Under the pieces are notes generated by a model that saw only the letters and a program-made list of their open reading frames with translations, did not search any database and was not told the DNA's origin. A stretch of 45,054 nucleotides of DNA, from the NCBI GenBank assembly GCA_030833905.1, contig JAURGG010000006.1, positions 1 through 45,054 of the forward strand. The letters run 5' to 3'. This document shows, piece by piece, positions 1 to 8,279 of the stretch. Position 1 is the first letter of the stretch, and each line of letters starts with the position of its first letter. The position numbers and the translations under genes are program-made. The stretch comes from Schleiferiaceae bacterium. Lineage in GTDB: Bacteria; Bacteroidota; Bacteroidia; Flavobacteriales; Schleiferiaceae.

Positions 1-2
1 AG

Positions 3-1295
3 TTGGTGACGGGGCTCGGGCCCTTGTACGTGCATGCCAAAGTAGCCGAAACGGTCGCTCTGGCCGACTACTGGACCGATAGGGGTGTGCCGACAGTCCC
101 CGTGTTTTGGATGGCGAGTGAGGACCACGACGCCGACGAGATTCGACGAATTTTTTGGAGGGGCAGGACACAGGGGAGCTGGGCCGCGCCCGCGGCGCCC
201 CTGCGCAGCGGGGCGATGCCGGCGCAGCCCGTGGCCGAGGCGATCAGCCTATGGATGGAGTCTGAGCAGTTGCCCGAGCCCGTGCGTTGGGCGGCGGAGC
301 GCAGCGAGGACGCGTACCGCACGTCAGCGAACCTCGCCGACGCCACGCGAACGTTGATGCGGCTCTGGCATCCTGAGGTGCTCGTGCTCGACGCGTCCGA
401 TGTGCGGCTGAAGGCGGAAGCTGCAGCACTCTGGGACGATGAAATCCGCAACCAAACGTTGTATTCCACGCGCGTCGCGGCAAGCCGTCCTTGGGGTGAT
501 CGCGCGGTGCCTGTTCCGTTTCGCCCCTCTGCACTATTTGCGTTGGATTCGGGTGGGGCGCGGTTCCGCCTGGACCGAAGCGAGGACGGTCAATGGCAGA
601 GGTCCGACGGCCGAGCGATGGGAAGCGACAGCGAGGTCGCACAGTGGGCAGCCGCGCATCCGGACTCGGTCAGCCCCAATGCGCTCCTTCGCCCGATTTA
701 CCAAGAGCACATCCTTCCCAACGCGGCGTACACGGGCGGGGCAGGGGAGTTGGCTTACGCCTACCAGCTGGTGCCGTACTGGGCTCAGACCGGTCGCAAC
801 CACGGTGTGTGGCGCCTTCGGCACAGCGGAATGTGGGTACCTCCAAGGGCCGACAAAGCGCGTGCGGCCTATGATGACCAAAACTTTTGCGGAATGTGGA
901 GTCCCCAAAAGCTTCGCGACCACATTCTGCGGATCTCCGGGGCACCGGAGCCGCAAGCTCGGCCCGTTTTATCGGCGCTCATGAATCTAGCACACCGCTA
1001 CTATGCCCAACCGGGCCTTGAGGCCTCGGTCGAAGCTTGGTTGCGCCGCATCGAGCGCGAAGAAGCTCGAATGGTGGAGCGAATGCGCCGAGAGGCGGGA
1101 CACCGTGAGTCCGTGGCACTTCGCCGACTGGACCTTCTGGCACAGACGCTATTGCCTTCGGGAACGCTACAGGAACGCATTTGGACCCATTTTGATCTTG
1201 TGGAGCACGCGGGTCCCGACGCCGTGCGTGCCTACCTCGATGCCTACAGCCAGCAGGCTGTTTGGGATGAATCAGGCTGGTGGGAATTTACCTGA
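3..1295 (+). CDS. bshC: BshC, putative cysteine ligase of bacillithiol synthesis (5' end cut)
   Basis: BshC is thought to add cysteine to glucosaminyl-malate, the last step of bacillithiol synthesis in the cytoplasm. The visible 430 residues carry the family hallmark [12 protein letters not shown] near residue 32 and a charged, probably coiled-coil stretch in the last third (around the [14 protein letters not shown] segment). Family members are usually about 520-540 residues, so roughly 100 N-terminal residues lie left of the window. The TTG at base 3 is simply the first codon visible and is not proposed as the start. The stop lies 31 bases before guaA, which has its own promoter-like box. 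The identification rests on remembered family motifs; the cysteine-ligase role is inferred from the family. Confidence 0.88.
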   Translation: MVTGLGPLYVHAKVAETVALADYWTDRGVPTVPVFWMASEDHDADEIRRIFWRGRTQGSWAAPAAPLRSGAMPAQPVAEAISLWMESEQLPEPVRWAAERSEDAYRTSANLADATRTLMRLWHPEVLVLDASDVRLKAEAAALWDDEIRNQTLYSTRVAASRPWGDRAVPVPFRPSALFALDSGGARFRLDRSEDGQWQRSDGRAMGSDSEVAQWAAAHPDSVSPNALLRPIYQEHILPNAAYTGGAGELAYAYQLVPYWAQTGRNHGVWRLRHSGMWVPPRADKARAAYDDQNFCGMWSPQKLRDHILRISGAPEPQARPVLSALMNLAHRYYAQPGLEASVEAWLRRIEREEARMVERMRREAGHRESVALRRLDLLAQTLLPSGTLQERIWTHFDLVEHAGPDAVRAYLDAYSQQAVWDESGWWEFT

Positions 1296-1312
1296 ACCCG
1301 CGCCGGGCGCCG

Positions 1313-1320
1313 TACTTTTG
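1313..1320 (+). promoter_or_regulatory. -7 promoter box of guaA
   Basis: TACTTTTG matches the Bacteroidota -7 consensus TAnnTTTG. Only six bases separate it from the guaA ATG, so the transcript would have almost no leader. No convincing -33 TTG is visible upstream. Confidence 0.6.
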
Positions 1321-1326
1321 CACACT

Positions 1327-2859
1327 ATGACCGACGCTATCCTCATTCTCGACTTTGGTTCCCAGTACACCCAGCTCATTGCGCGACGGGTCCGTGAACT
1401 CAATGTGTACTGCGAAATCCATCCGTTTCACCACATTCCCGAGGATTGGAAGGCCAAGTTCAAAGCGGTCATTCTCAGCGGCTCGCCGTATTCGACGCTC
1501 GAGGAAGGGGCGCCAAATCCCGACTTGAGCGTGTTCTACGGTCAGATTCCGCTTTTGGGCGTCTGCTACGGAGCCCAGTTTATGGCCCACACCCGCGGTG
1601 GAAAGGTCGCTCGCAGCACGCACCGCGAGTACGGCCGCGCGCACCTCAATCCGTCAGCGGGCGAATCGCGCCTTCTGACCGGAATTCCGACCGGAAGCAC
1701 CGTGTGGATGAGCCACGGTGACAGCATTGTAACTCTGCCGGCCAACGCTGTTATTGAGGCGACGACCGACAGCATTCCTGTGGCCGCGTTCCGCTTTGAG
1801 GGCGAGGATACATACGCGATCCAATTCCACCCCGAAGTGGTGCATTCCGAGCACGGAACCCAGCTGCTCCGCAACTTCATCTATGAAATCGCCGGATGCG
1901 CTCCGACGTGGACTCCCGACAGCTTTATTGATGAGACGGTGGCGTCCCTCAAGGCGCAAATCGGCGGCGGAAAAGTCGTGCTCGGTCTGAGTGGAGGTGT
2001 GGACTCCACAGTGGCCGCGGTGCTGCTCGACAAAGCCATCGGCGACCGACTTCACTGCATTTTTGTCAACAACGGACTGCTTCGCAAAAACGAATTCGAA
2101 GGCGTACTTAAGCAGTACGAGCACCTCGGACTCAATGTGGTGGGTGTTGACGCCAGTGCGGAGTTTTACGGAGCCCTGGCCGGCCAAGAGGATCCTGAAG
2201 CTAAGCGCAAGGCTATTGGCCGCACGTTTATCGAGGTCTTTGACCGCGAAGCACACCGCATTCAGGGCGTTGAATTCCTCGGTCAAGGAACCATTTATCC
2301 CGACGTCATCGAGTCGGTAAGCGTAAACGGTCCGAGCGTCACCATCAAGTCCCACCATAATGTGGGAGGCTTGCCTGACTTTATGAAGCTTCAAATTGTG
2401 GAGCCGCTGCGCAGCCTATTTAAAGACGAAGTTCGCCGTGTCGGAGCAGCCATGGGCCTCAAGCCCGAGCTACTTGGCCGCCATCCCTTCCCAGGTCCCG
2501 GACTAGCGATTCGCATTTTGGGGGAGGTGACTGCCGAGAAGGTTGCGATTCTTCAAGAGGTCGACCACATCTTTATTCAGGGATTGCGCGACGCGGGCCT
2601 ATATGACAGTGTGTGGCAGGCCGGAGCCATTTTGCTTCCCGTCAAGTCCGTAGGCGTGATGGGCGACGAGCGCAGCTACGAGCAAGTTGTTGCGCTGCGT
2701 GCGGTGCAGTCGACCGATGGCATGACCGCAGATTGGGTTCACTTGCCCTATGACTTTTTGGCACGAACTTCGAATGCCATTATTAACCAAGTGCGGGGGG
2801 TGAACCGCGTCGTGTACGACATTAGTTCCAAGCCGCCTGCAACCATCGAATGGGAGTAA
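1327..2859 (+). CDS. guaA: GMP synthase (glutamine-hydrolysing)
   Basis: GuaA converts XMP to GMP with ATP and glutamine in purine synthesis. The 510-residue product has normal length. The N-terminal class I amidotransferase domain shows the nucleophile in LGVCYGAQ and the His/Glu pair in [11 protein letters not shown]. The ATP-pyrophosphatase domain starts with the P-loop GLSGGVDST, and the C-terminal dimerisation domain ends in the typical [10 protein letters not shown] chose the ATG at 1327 because [16 protein letters not shown] is the conserved N-terminus and a -7 box lies directly upstream; the frame stays open further upstream, but that stretch overlaps bshC. guaB, the preceding enzyme of the pathway, is at 22.1 kb, so the two are not in one operon. 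The last 10 bases overlap the next gene. Confidence 0.97.
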   Translation: MTDAILILDFGSQYTQLIARRVRELNVYCEIHPFHHIPEDWKAKFKAVILSGSPYSTLEEGAPNPDLSVFYGQIPLLGVCYGAQFMAHTRGGKVARSTHREYGRAHLNPSAGESRLLTGIPTGSTVWMSHGDSIVTLPANAVIEATTDSIPVAAFRFEGEDTYAIQFHPEVVHSEHGTQLLRNFIYEIAGCAPTWTPDSFIDETVASLKAQIGGGKVVLGLSGGVDSTVAAVLLDKAIGDRLHCIFVNNGLLRKNEFEGVLKQYEHLGLNVVGVDASAEFYGALAGQEDPEAKRKAIGRTFIEVFDREAHRIQGVEFLGQGTIYPDVIESVSVNGPSVTIKSHHNVGGLPDFMKLQIVEPLRSLFKDEVRRVGAAMGLKPELLGRHPFPGPGLAIRILGEVTAEKVAILQEVDHIFIQGLRDAGLYDSVWQAGAILLPVKSVGVMGDERSYEQVVALRAVQSTDGMTADWVHLPYDFLARTSNAIINQVRGVNRVVYDISSKPPATIEWE

Positions 2860-3983
2860 AACACCTTCTAACCGCCGCGTTTACTGCGGTGTCGCTGTTC
2901 GCTTCAGCTCAGGGCGGAGCCCGTTGGGCCGTAGTGCTTCCGTTTGGTGTTCAGGCTGATAGTTCTGGTACTACGAAGAACGCTATGGCGAATGAGTTCT
3001 ATGCGGGGTTTCGCGCTGCGCTCGACTCGTTTGCCGGTTCAGAATGGCCCATAACCCTCGATGTGTACGACTTTGACGAAGCAACAGGACAGGTCGTCGA
3101 CCACGACTTCAGCATGGAGCTTAATCGCTATCTGAGTCCTTCTGATTTTATGGACGAACTGGCCCAGCTCGATGTGCGCTACGTGGTGGGTCCATTTCGC
3201 GCATCCGACAGTGAATCACTTGCCAAGCATGCTGCGGCAACCACCTATGTGGTAAACCCAGTATCTCGAGAAGTTCGAACAGATGACCTTCCACAACTTA
3301 TTGCCGCAGCGCCTGTTCGCTTTTTGGAGGCTGAAATCCTAGGGCGACTTGCTGCGCAGGACGCTTTGGCACGCCCTAAATCGCGCACGGTACTATTTGA
3401 TTTAGGGGACAAGGCCAGTATGCTTCAGCGGCAAGCATTCGTTCGCGGCTTCCATGCAATGGGTGCGGACACCACCAAAATCCAAACGTGGGACGGCCGC
3501 CCCTCTTCAAATTTAGCGGCACGGGTAGGGGGAGACGATCTTGTTCCAACTCGCTTTGTGCTCTTGGATGACAAAGTGCTCAGTGCTGCCCGAATCTTGC
3601 AAGGGCTTCGACAGCGCCCCGCAAGCCAAACTGAATTTTGGACGGTGAGTAGCACGGTAAATAGCCCGTCGCTTGACGCCTTTCTTCTCTTGCGTCAGCC
3701 GATCATTTGGGCCCAGACGGACCGCCTGGAGTTTGCGCAGTACGAAAATGTCGACGCCCATATCGCTTCGGTGCTTGGAACCTCTCGTTCGCGCTGGGCA
3801 TGGTTGGGGTACGACATGGCAATGATGCTCCTCGAAAACGATCCCGAACACTATACCGGCCCGCGCCGAAGCTACGACTGGGGGCAAACGCCAGGTGGAG
3901 GTCAGTTCAACCAAGCGATCGAACTCTACCGTTTTGATCCTTCTCGCGGTGTGAACCCTGTAGCTGTTCCCGCGTTACCGTAA
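2850..3983 (+). CDS. secreted periplasmic-binding-protein-like protein
   Basis: The 377-residue product begins with a signal peptide ([21 protein letters not shown], cleavage likely after AQ) and is therefore exported. The rest resembles a type 1 periplasmic binding fold: an early strand WAVVLPFGV, then alternating strand/helix segments such as [20 protein letters not shown] and a late [13 protein letters not shown]. In other Bacteroidota, genes beside guaA often encode such a fold fused to LysM domains; no LysM repeat is visible here. The ATG overlaps the guaA stop by 10 bases, suggesting translational coupling. The ligand is unknown, and a role in cell-envelope assembly is only a guess from relatives. 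Confidence 0.65.
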   Translation: MGVKHLLTAAFTAVSLFASAQGGARWAVVLPFGVQADSSGTTKNAMANEFYAGFRAALDSFAGSEWPITLDVYDFDEATGQVVDHDFSMELNRYLSPSDFMDELAQLDVRYVVGPFRASDSESLAKHAAATTYVVNPVSREVRTDDLPQLIAAAPVRFLEAEILGRLAAQDALARPKSRTVLFDLGDKASMLQRQAFVRGFHAMGADTTKIQTWDGRPSSNLAARVGGDDLVPTRFVLLDDKVLSAARILQGLRQRPASQTEFWTVSSTVNSPSLDAFLLLRQPIIWAQTDRLEFAQYENVDAHIASVLGTSRSRWAWLGYDMAMMLLENDPEHYTGPRRSYDWGQTPGGGQFNQAIELYRFDPSRGVNPVAVPALP

Positions 3984-3988
3984 GTGCT

Positions 3989-4459
3989 ATGACAGTTCTC
4001 GGAATGTTTTTGCTCGCCTACGTCCTCATGGAGGGTGCGGCATGGGCCGCCCACCGCTACCTCATGCACGGCCCACTGTGGATTCTGCATGCCGACCACC
4101 ACACCAAAGAGCCAGGTTTTTTTGAGAAAAATGACGCCTTCTTTTTGATTTTTGCCATTCCTTCATGGCTCTGCATCATGCTCGGAATGATGTGGGGTGT
4201 ACCCGAGTCTACGGGCTTTGGTTTCGGAATCGCAGCCTACGGATTCACCTACTTTTTAGTGCACGAAATCTTTATCCACCAACGCTTTCGCTGGTGGGTG
4301 CACACCGACAATGCCTACTTTAGGGCTGTGCGCCTCAAGCACAAGTGGCACCACAAAACCCTTGGCAAAGAAGACTCAAACCACTTTGGTCTCTTGTGGG
4401 TGCCTTGGAGTATGGTGCGTGAGGAAGCGCGCAAAATGAAGCAGGAGCGCCGTTCGTGA
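3989..4459 (+). CDS. crtZ: beta-carotene hydroxylase, CrtZ type
   Basis: CrtZ is a membrane di-iron enzyme that hydroxylates the 3 and 3' carbons of beta-carotene to give zeaxanthin. The 156-residue product has the four histidine clusters of the fatty-acid-hydroxylase superfamily: HRYLMH, HADHH, HEIFIH and HKWHH. Hydrophobic segments lie around residues 1-18, 50-70 and 75-95. It starts five bases after the upstream gene and its TGA overlaps the GTG start of the lycopene cyclase, so the two carotenoid genes are translationally coupled. The earlier pathway genes (crtE, crtB, crtI) are not in the window. Confidence 0.93.
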   Translation: MTVLGMFLLAYVLMEGAAWAAHRYLMHGPLWILHADHHTKEPGFFEKNDAFFLIFAIPSWLCIMLGMMWGVPESTGFGFGIAAYGFTYFLVHEIFIHQRFRWWVHTDNAYFRAVRLKHKWHHKTLGKEDSNHFGLLWVPWSMVREEARKMKQERRS

Positions 4460-5151
4460 AGGGTCTCTACTTGCTCTTGATGGGGCTCACGTTTTTAGGC
4501 CCCTTTACCCGGGCCTTTGAACCGCGCATCCGCTATATCGGCCAGACCCGGCATTTGCTTGTGGGTACGTTCTTTATGATGTCCCTGTTCATCCCTTGGG
4601 ACGTGGTTAAAACGGCGAGTGGAGTATGGGGCTTTAACCAAGATTACCTGGTGGGTCCGTCGCTTTGGGGCCTCCCGCTCGAAGAATGGCTGTTTTTCAT
4701 CATCGTACCGTGGGCCACCTTCTTTATTTATGAGGTGCTGCAGCTTTTTGTTCCTTGGACCCAGTCCAAGCGGAGCGCCTTTGTCGTCGTGGAGGTGATC
4801 GCCGCCGCGAGCGCCACCCTTGCGCTGGTGTACCAAGATCGGTGGTACACGTTGACGGCGGCGGGCGGACTTGCGCTGGGCTGCACGTGGTTGCTGTGGA
4901 AGCGTCCCTGGTGGACGGCGGCCTTTTTGCGCAGCTGGGGCGTGGGCCTCGTACCTTTTTTTCTCGTGAACGGAGTCCTCACGGGCATGTTTCTTCCGGA
5001 ACCCATTGTGTGGTACAACAACGCCGAGAATATGGGTCTTCGCCTCGGAACCATACCCGTCGAAGATGCGCTCTACGGTATGTTCATGATGCTCATGTAC
5101 ACCGCGGGGGTTCATTGGTCGCGCAGTCGTTTCCCCAAACGCTCGGAATAG
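4456..5151 (+). CDS. lycopene beta-cyclase, membrane CrtYc/CrtYd-fusion type
   Basis: This family cyclises the ends of lycopene to beta-carotene, the substrate of the CrtZ encoded just upstream. The 231-residue protein is mostly hydrophobic, with about six to seven membrane segments, and consists of two similar halves. Each half has the family signature: PLEEWLFFIIVPW near residue 75 and PVEDALYGMFMMLM near residue 205. The start is a GTG sharing bases with the crtZ stop (GTGA); no better-placed ATG exists. It belongs to the lycopene-cyclase-domain family shared with actinobacteria, archaea and fungi, not to the FAD-dependent CrtY. A promoter box for nusB begins three bases after its stop. 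Confidence 0.9.
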   Translation: MKGLYLLLMGLTFLGPFTRAFEPRIRYIGQTRHLLVGTFFMMSLFIPWDVVKTASGVWGFNQDYLVGPSLWGLPLEEWLFFIIVPWATFFIYEVLQLFVPWTQSKRSAFVVVEVIAAASATLALVYQDRWYTLTAAGGLALGCTWLLWKRPWWTAAFLRSWGVGLVPFFLVNGVLTGMFLPEPIVWYNNAENMGLRLGTIPVEDALYGMFMMLMYTAGVHWSRSRFPKRSE

Positions 5152-5153
5152 GC

Positions 5154-5161
5154 TATTTTTG
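5154..5161 (+). promoter_or_regulatory. -7 promoter box of nusB
   Basis: TATTTTTG followed by C fits TAnnTTTG. It lies 17 bases before the nusB ATG and three bases after the lycopene cyclase stop, giving the nusB operon its own start. Confidence 0.6.
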
Positions 5162-5178
5162 CAGCCTAATTCCGTTCT

Positions 5179-6120
5179 ATGCTTACCCGTCGCCACCTCC
5201 GCATCAAAACGATGCAAGCGCTTTATGCGTACGTGCAGTCCGACCTCAACGACGCCCAACTTGGATTGCGCCGTCTCGAGGACAGCATTAAGGCGATCAA
5301 TGATTTGTACCTCTACGAGCTGAGAATTTTTTGGCACTTTAATCATTTTCTTGAGGAGCGACTTGAGATTGAACAGGCCAAGCAGTTTCCGAATCGTCTG
5401 CGCGAGGCACAACTTCAGCATTTTTTAAAGCTTCCGTTTCTTGCCCAACTGGTTGCAGATGACAGCATTACTAAGGCATGGGAGCAGCACCGAATCCACT
5501 GGGGAGAGTCGGTAGATGTCCTTCGTAAGATCTTTTTCACCTACTGGTCTGAATTTGGCGAAACCTTGATGTGGAACAGCCCCGAGCTCCAGACTGATGA
5601 GGCACAAATCACGCACTTGCGGCAGTTTTACAGGGACTTTTTGGCCAACAACGAAGACCTTCAGCAGCACTACGAAGCCATTAACATGCATTGGTCTGAT
5701 GACCTTGACGCTGCGCAAATGATGGCGGTTCAAACTATGCAGAATGCCCGTAAAAACCGTCCGGTGCTGGTTCCGTTGATTAAAAATGCAGAGGACGGTG
5801 AGTTCGCCAAAGAGCTGTTTCTTCATACGTTGCGCCACCAAGCGGAGTGGCAGGAGCGGATGGCCAAAAAAGCCAAGCAGTGGGACTTTGACCGCATGGC
5901 TCCGGTTGACCGTAGTATCGTGCAAATGGCATTGAGTGAGGTGGTTGCGTTTCCGCAAATCCCAGTAAAAGTGAGTATCGACGAAGCCATTGAGCTCGCC
6001 AAGCAGTACGGATCACCGAAGGCTGCGTCGTTTGTCAACGGAATTCTAGATGCCGTGGTCACCGATTTAAAATCAGAAGGTCGCATTCAAAAGCTCGGAC
6101 GAGGCCTCATTGGGTCCTAA
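5179..6120 (+). CDS. nusB: transcription antitermination factor NusB, long Bacteroidota form
   Basis: NusB binds boxA RNA with S10 and helps antitermination on rRNA operons. The conserved NusB part is split: the N-terminal MLTRRHLRIKTMQALYAYVQ matches the usual first helix, and the C-terminal third (from about residue 210) has DRMAPVDRSIVQMALSEV, IDEAIELAKQYG and AASFVNGILDAV. The 313 residues compare with about 140 in E. coli; the extra middle helical part is usual in Bacteroidota. The DUF1573 lipoprotein gene follows after 11 bases and then yajC, an order common in this phylum. A -7 box lies 17 bases upstream. Confidence 0.95.
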   Translation: MLTRRHLRIKTMQALYAYVQSDLNDAQLGLRRLEDSIKAINDLYLYELRIFWHFNHFLEERLEIEQAKQFPNRLREAQLQHFLKLPFLAQLVADDSITKAWEQHRIHWGESVDVLRKIFFTYWSEFGETLMWNSPELQTDEAQITHLRQFYRDFLANNEDLQQHYEAINMHWSDDLDAAQMMAVQTMQNARKNRPVLVPLIKNAEDGEFAKELFLHTLRHQAEWQERMAKKAKQWDFDRMAPVDRSIVQMALSEVVAFPQIPVKVSIDEAIELAKQYGSPKAASFVNGILDAVVTDLKSEGRIQKLGRGLIGS

Positions 6121-6131
6121 TTTTACCAACT

Positions 6132-6575
6132 ATGAAAACAACAACCATTTTCGTGACTGCCCTTGCCACTCTAGGTGTGGCATGTTCGAATCCTAGTGAC
6201 CGCATTAAGCCTGAATCCGAGCGCATGGCGCTTGAGGCTGTGCAGAGTGCTGAGCTACCCCAACTCACATTCGCCAACGAGTCGCACGACTTCGGAACCA
6301 TCAACGAAGGTGAGGTCGTTGAAACGGAATTCAAGTTTACGAATACCGGTAAGGGGCCACTGATTATTTCGTCAGCCCAGGGCTCGTGCGGATGTACGGT
6401 TCCAGAATATCCCAATGCCCCAGTAGCACCGGGTGAGGAGGGAGTGATTAAGGTGAGCTTCAACAGCGAAGGCAAACCCAACATGCAAAACAAGACGGTA
6501 ACCTTGACAACCAATGCCGTTCCGAGTACCAAAGTGTTGACCATTACGGCCAACGTAACCCCCAAAGCCAAATAA
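6132..6575 (+). CDS. DUF1573 lipoprotein
   Basis: The 147-residue product has a lipoprotein signal with lipobox LGVAC (Cys18 as lipidation site), so it is likely anchored in an envelope membrane. The mature part is a single immunoglobulin-like DUF1573 domain: ESHDFGTINEGE, FKFTNTGKGPL, a CGC pair in SCGCTVPEYP, then a PGEEGVIKVSF strand and an ITANVTP end. DUF1573 proteins are abundant in Bacteroidota, but their function is not established. It sits between nusB and yajC, with one base between its stop and the yajC ATG, so all three are probably one transcript. Confidence 0.9.
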   Translation: MKTTTIFVTALATLGVACSNPSDRIKPESERMALEAVQSAELPQLTFANESHDFGTINEGEVVETEFKFTNTGKGPLIISSAQGSCGCTVPEYPNAPVAPGEEGVIKVSFNSEGKPNMQNKTVTLTTNAVPSTKVLTITANVTPKAK

Positions 6576-6576
6576 C

Positions 6577-6903
6577 ATGAACCTATTTCTACAAGCTGAG
6601 TCCCAAGGTGGAATCGCGGGCTTTTTGCCCCTTATCGCCATTTTGGCAGTGATGTACTTTTTCTTTTTGCGTCCTCAGATGAAGCGCCAAAAAGAAGAAA
6701 CAAAGTTTCGCAACGTGCTTTCAAAAGGCATGCGCGTCGTAACGACCGGTGGGGTGCACGGCAAGATTTCTGACCTCGACGAGCACACATTTGTACTCGA
6801 GTCCGAGAACAGCCGCCTTCGCCTCGAGCGTTCTGCGGTGAGCAAGGAGCTGACTGCCGCTCGCTACCCCGAGAGTGCAAAGACTGAAGAGAAGAAGAAA
6901 TAA
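6577..6903 (+). CDS. yajC: preprotein translocase subunit YajC
   Basis: YajC is a small inner-membrane partner of SecDF in the Sec translocon. The 108-residue product shows the family pattern: a short N-terminus, a membrane helix (FLPLIAILAVMYFFF, about residues 16-31), the motif LRPQMKRQKE, and a cytoplasmic domain with GMRVVTTGGVHGKI and a lysine-rich end. It is the last gene of the nusB operon; a strong hairpin terminator begins 23 bases after the stop. Confidence 0.95.
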   Translation: MNLFLQAESQGGIAGFLPLIAILAVMYFFFLRPQMKRQKEETKFRNVLSKGMRVVTTGGVHGKISDLDEHTFVLESENSRLRLERSAVSKELTAARYPESAKTEEKKK

Positions 6904-6926
6904 GCTATTTCTTTAGAAAAGAAAAG

Positions 6927-6957
6927 AAAAGCCCGAGCGCGAGCTCGGGCTTTTTTT
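6927..6957. terminator. bidirectional intrinsic terminator between yajC and the TPR gene
   Basis: An 8-bp GC stem GCCCGAGC/GCTCGGGC, extended by four A:T pairs, closes on the GNRA tetraloop GCGA. A run of T follows on the plus strand and, read from the minus strand, a TTTTCTTTTC tract follows as well. It can therefore serve both yajC and the convergent minus-strand gene at 6974-7489. Confidence 0.9.
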
Positions 6958-6973
6958 GTGGGGTGCGTTGCGG

Positions 6974-7489
6974 TTAAATTCGCTTGAGTTGGTCCTTGAG
7001 CATTTTGAGCTGGTCGGCCAAAAGCCCTTTGTCATCCAACTTCTTGGCCTCGGTCAACAATGCTTGAGCTTCTGTTTTGCGGCGGCGCGACATGGCCATC
7101 GCGGCAAGCTGCATCTTTGCGAGGGCGCGGTCCTGCTTCATGCGAAGCCCGGTATTTAAGGCCTTGCGCATAAAGGACTCTGACTGCGACATGTTGGTTT
7201 GCGACAGCATGAGTCCGCGCAGAAAGTAGTAGTAGGCCAATTGACCTTTGATCAGGGTTTGTTCGGGGTGCTTTAGGGCGTCGAGCTGAGCTCCAGCTTT
7301 GGTGAAGTTCTGCGAACGCACATACCAAAGGGCCATGAGAATGCGCTCGTTTCGAAAGTGGATGAGGATGGGGATGCCCGCGAGGAGGGTGAGAAAAATT
7401 CCGTTGCCCCAATTCGTCTCAATGAACTGATAGGTGGCAAGCGCAAGGATGGCGGCCGCAATGGCCAAGCGTAGGTAGCGTCGAATCAT
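6974..7489 (-). CDS. membrane-anchored TPR-like protein
   Basis: The 171-residue product has two hydrophobic helices near the N-terminus (about residues 7-24 and 29-46), then a soluble helical region with tetratricopeptide character. Paired helices include LWYVRSQNFTKAGAQLDAL, LAYYYFLRGLMLSQ, SESFMRKALNTGLRM, and a lysine-rich end. It resembles a conserved but uncharacterised Bacteroidota family as I remember it. It lies 20 bases downstream of the Crp/Fnr gene on the same strand and ends at the bidirectional terminator. The substrate or partner is unknown. Confidence 0.7.
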   Translation of the reverse strand: MIRRYLRLAIAAAILALATYQFIETNWGNGIFLTLLAGIPILIHFRNERILMALWYVRSQNFTKAGAQLDALKHPEQTLIKGQLAYYYFLRGLMLSQTNMSQSESFMRKALNTGLRMKQDRALAKMQLAAMAMSRRRKTEAQALLTEAKKLDDKGLLADQLKMLKDQLKRI

Positions 7490-7509
7490 GACGCAAAAAT
7501 AGGGCGGGA

Positions 7510-8151
7510 CTAGTCGAGGATTTCGATGCGGTTGCGACCAAGGCGAACTTGGCCTTCGCTTTCGAGGCGCTTGAGCAGGCGCGAAACCACTTCGCGCGAG
7601 GAATTCAGGGCCTGCGCGATTTCAAAATGGCTCATGTGCACTTCGCGGTCTTCGCTGCGCCGCGCTTTTTCGTGCAGAAAGTGAATTAAGCGCTCGTCCA
7701 ATTGGCGGAACGCCACATCGTCCAAAGCGCTTAGGGCCTCGTCAAACCGCTTTTGGTAGGACCTCAGGACGTAGTTCAGCCACTCGGAATTGCGGTGCAG
7801 CAAGTCCTGAACGACATGGATGGGAACGCAGAGTACCGTGCTGTCCTCTTCGGCGAGCACCTCAAGGCTTGGAGATTGGCCGTAGAGGCTTCCAAAGGTG
7901 TTGCTGCAGGCGCTGCCGGGTTCCAGGGTATAGAGGTAGAGTTCGCGGTCTTCGGCGCTGTCTTTGCGGGCGACGCGCAGGCTGCCTTCTAAGACAATGG
8001 GCACGTACTTCATGCTTTGCCCGGGCTCCATGACGTAGTCGCCCGCACGGAAGTTCAGGATTCGACCTTCGCGGGCCAGCGTTTCGGCCAGTTCGGGTGA
8101 AGCGAAGCCGAGGGCTTCTTGAATTTGGGATACAGGTACCATAGGGGGCAT
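7510..8151 (-). CDS. Crp/Fnr-family transcription regulator
   Basis: The 213-residue product has an N-terminal cyclic-nucleotide-binding-like beta roll (about residues 25-125; GDYVMEPGQSMKYVPIVLEGSLRV, GSACSNTFGSLY) and a C-terminal winged helix (about residues 145-213; SHFEIAQALNSSREVVSRLLKRLE). No FNR-type N-terminal cysteine cluster is seen, and the cAMP-contact residues cannot be judged by eye; the effector is unknown. Two starts compete: ATG at 8151, or ATG at 8142 (three codons in), which would sit nine bases after a weak TAATTTTA box. The intergenic region to the divergent phoH gene is 128 bases and may hold an operator. Confidence 0.88.
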   Translation of the reverse strand: MPPMVPVSQIQEALGFASPELAETLAREGRILNFRAGDYVMEPGQSMKYVPIVLEGSLRVARKDSAEDRELYLYTLEPGSACSNTFGSLYGQSPSLEVLAEEDSTVLCVPIHVVQDLLHRNSEWLNYVLRSYQKRFDEALSALDDVAFRQLDERLIHFLHEKARRSEDREVHMSHFEIAQALNSSREVVSRLLKRLESEGQVRLGRNRIEILD

Positions 8152-8159
8152 TAAAATTA
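8152..8159 (-). promoter_or_regulatory. weak -7-like box of the Crp/Fnr gene
   Basis: Minus-strand TAATTTTA matches TAnnTTTG except for the last base. It abuts the first ATG, so if it is used, translation probably starts at the inner ATG at 8142. Confidence 0.3.
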
Positions 8160-8279
8160 GCGAAAAATGCTAAGACCGCTTTTTGAAGTTTATCAACCTG
8201 GCCTGTGGAAAACTTCGCGCGCTTAACGCTCGCTTAATCAGGCATTCCGGTAATTTCAGCAGAACCAAATTCCGCAACG

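Noticed and set aside
1003-1326. N-terminal extension of GMP synthase
   Set aside because: It overlaps bshC in another frame and precedes the conserved [13 protein letters not shown] start and its promoter box.
4495-5421. 308-residue minus-strand open frame
   Set aside because: It lies opposite the lycopene cyclase and nusB, has a charged, low-quality composition and no recognisable fold.
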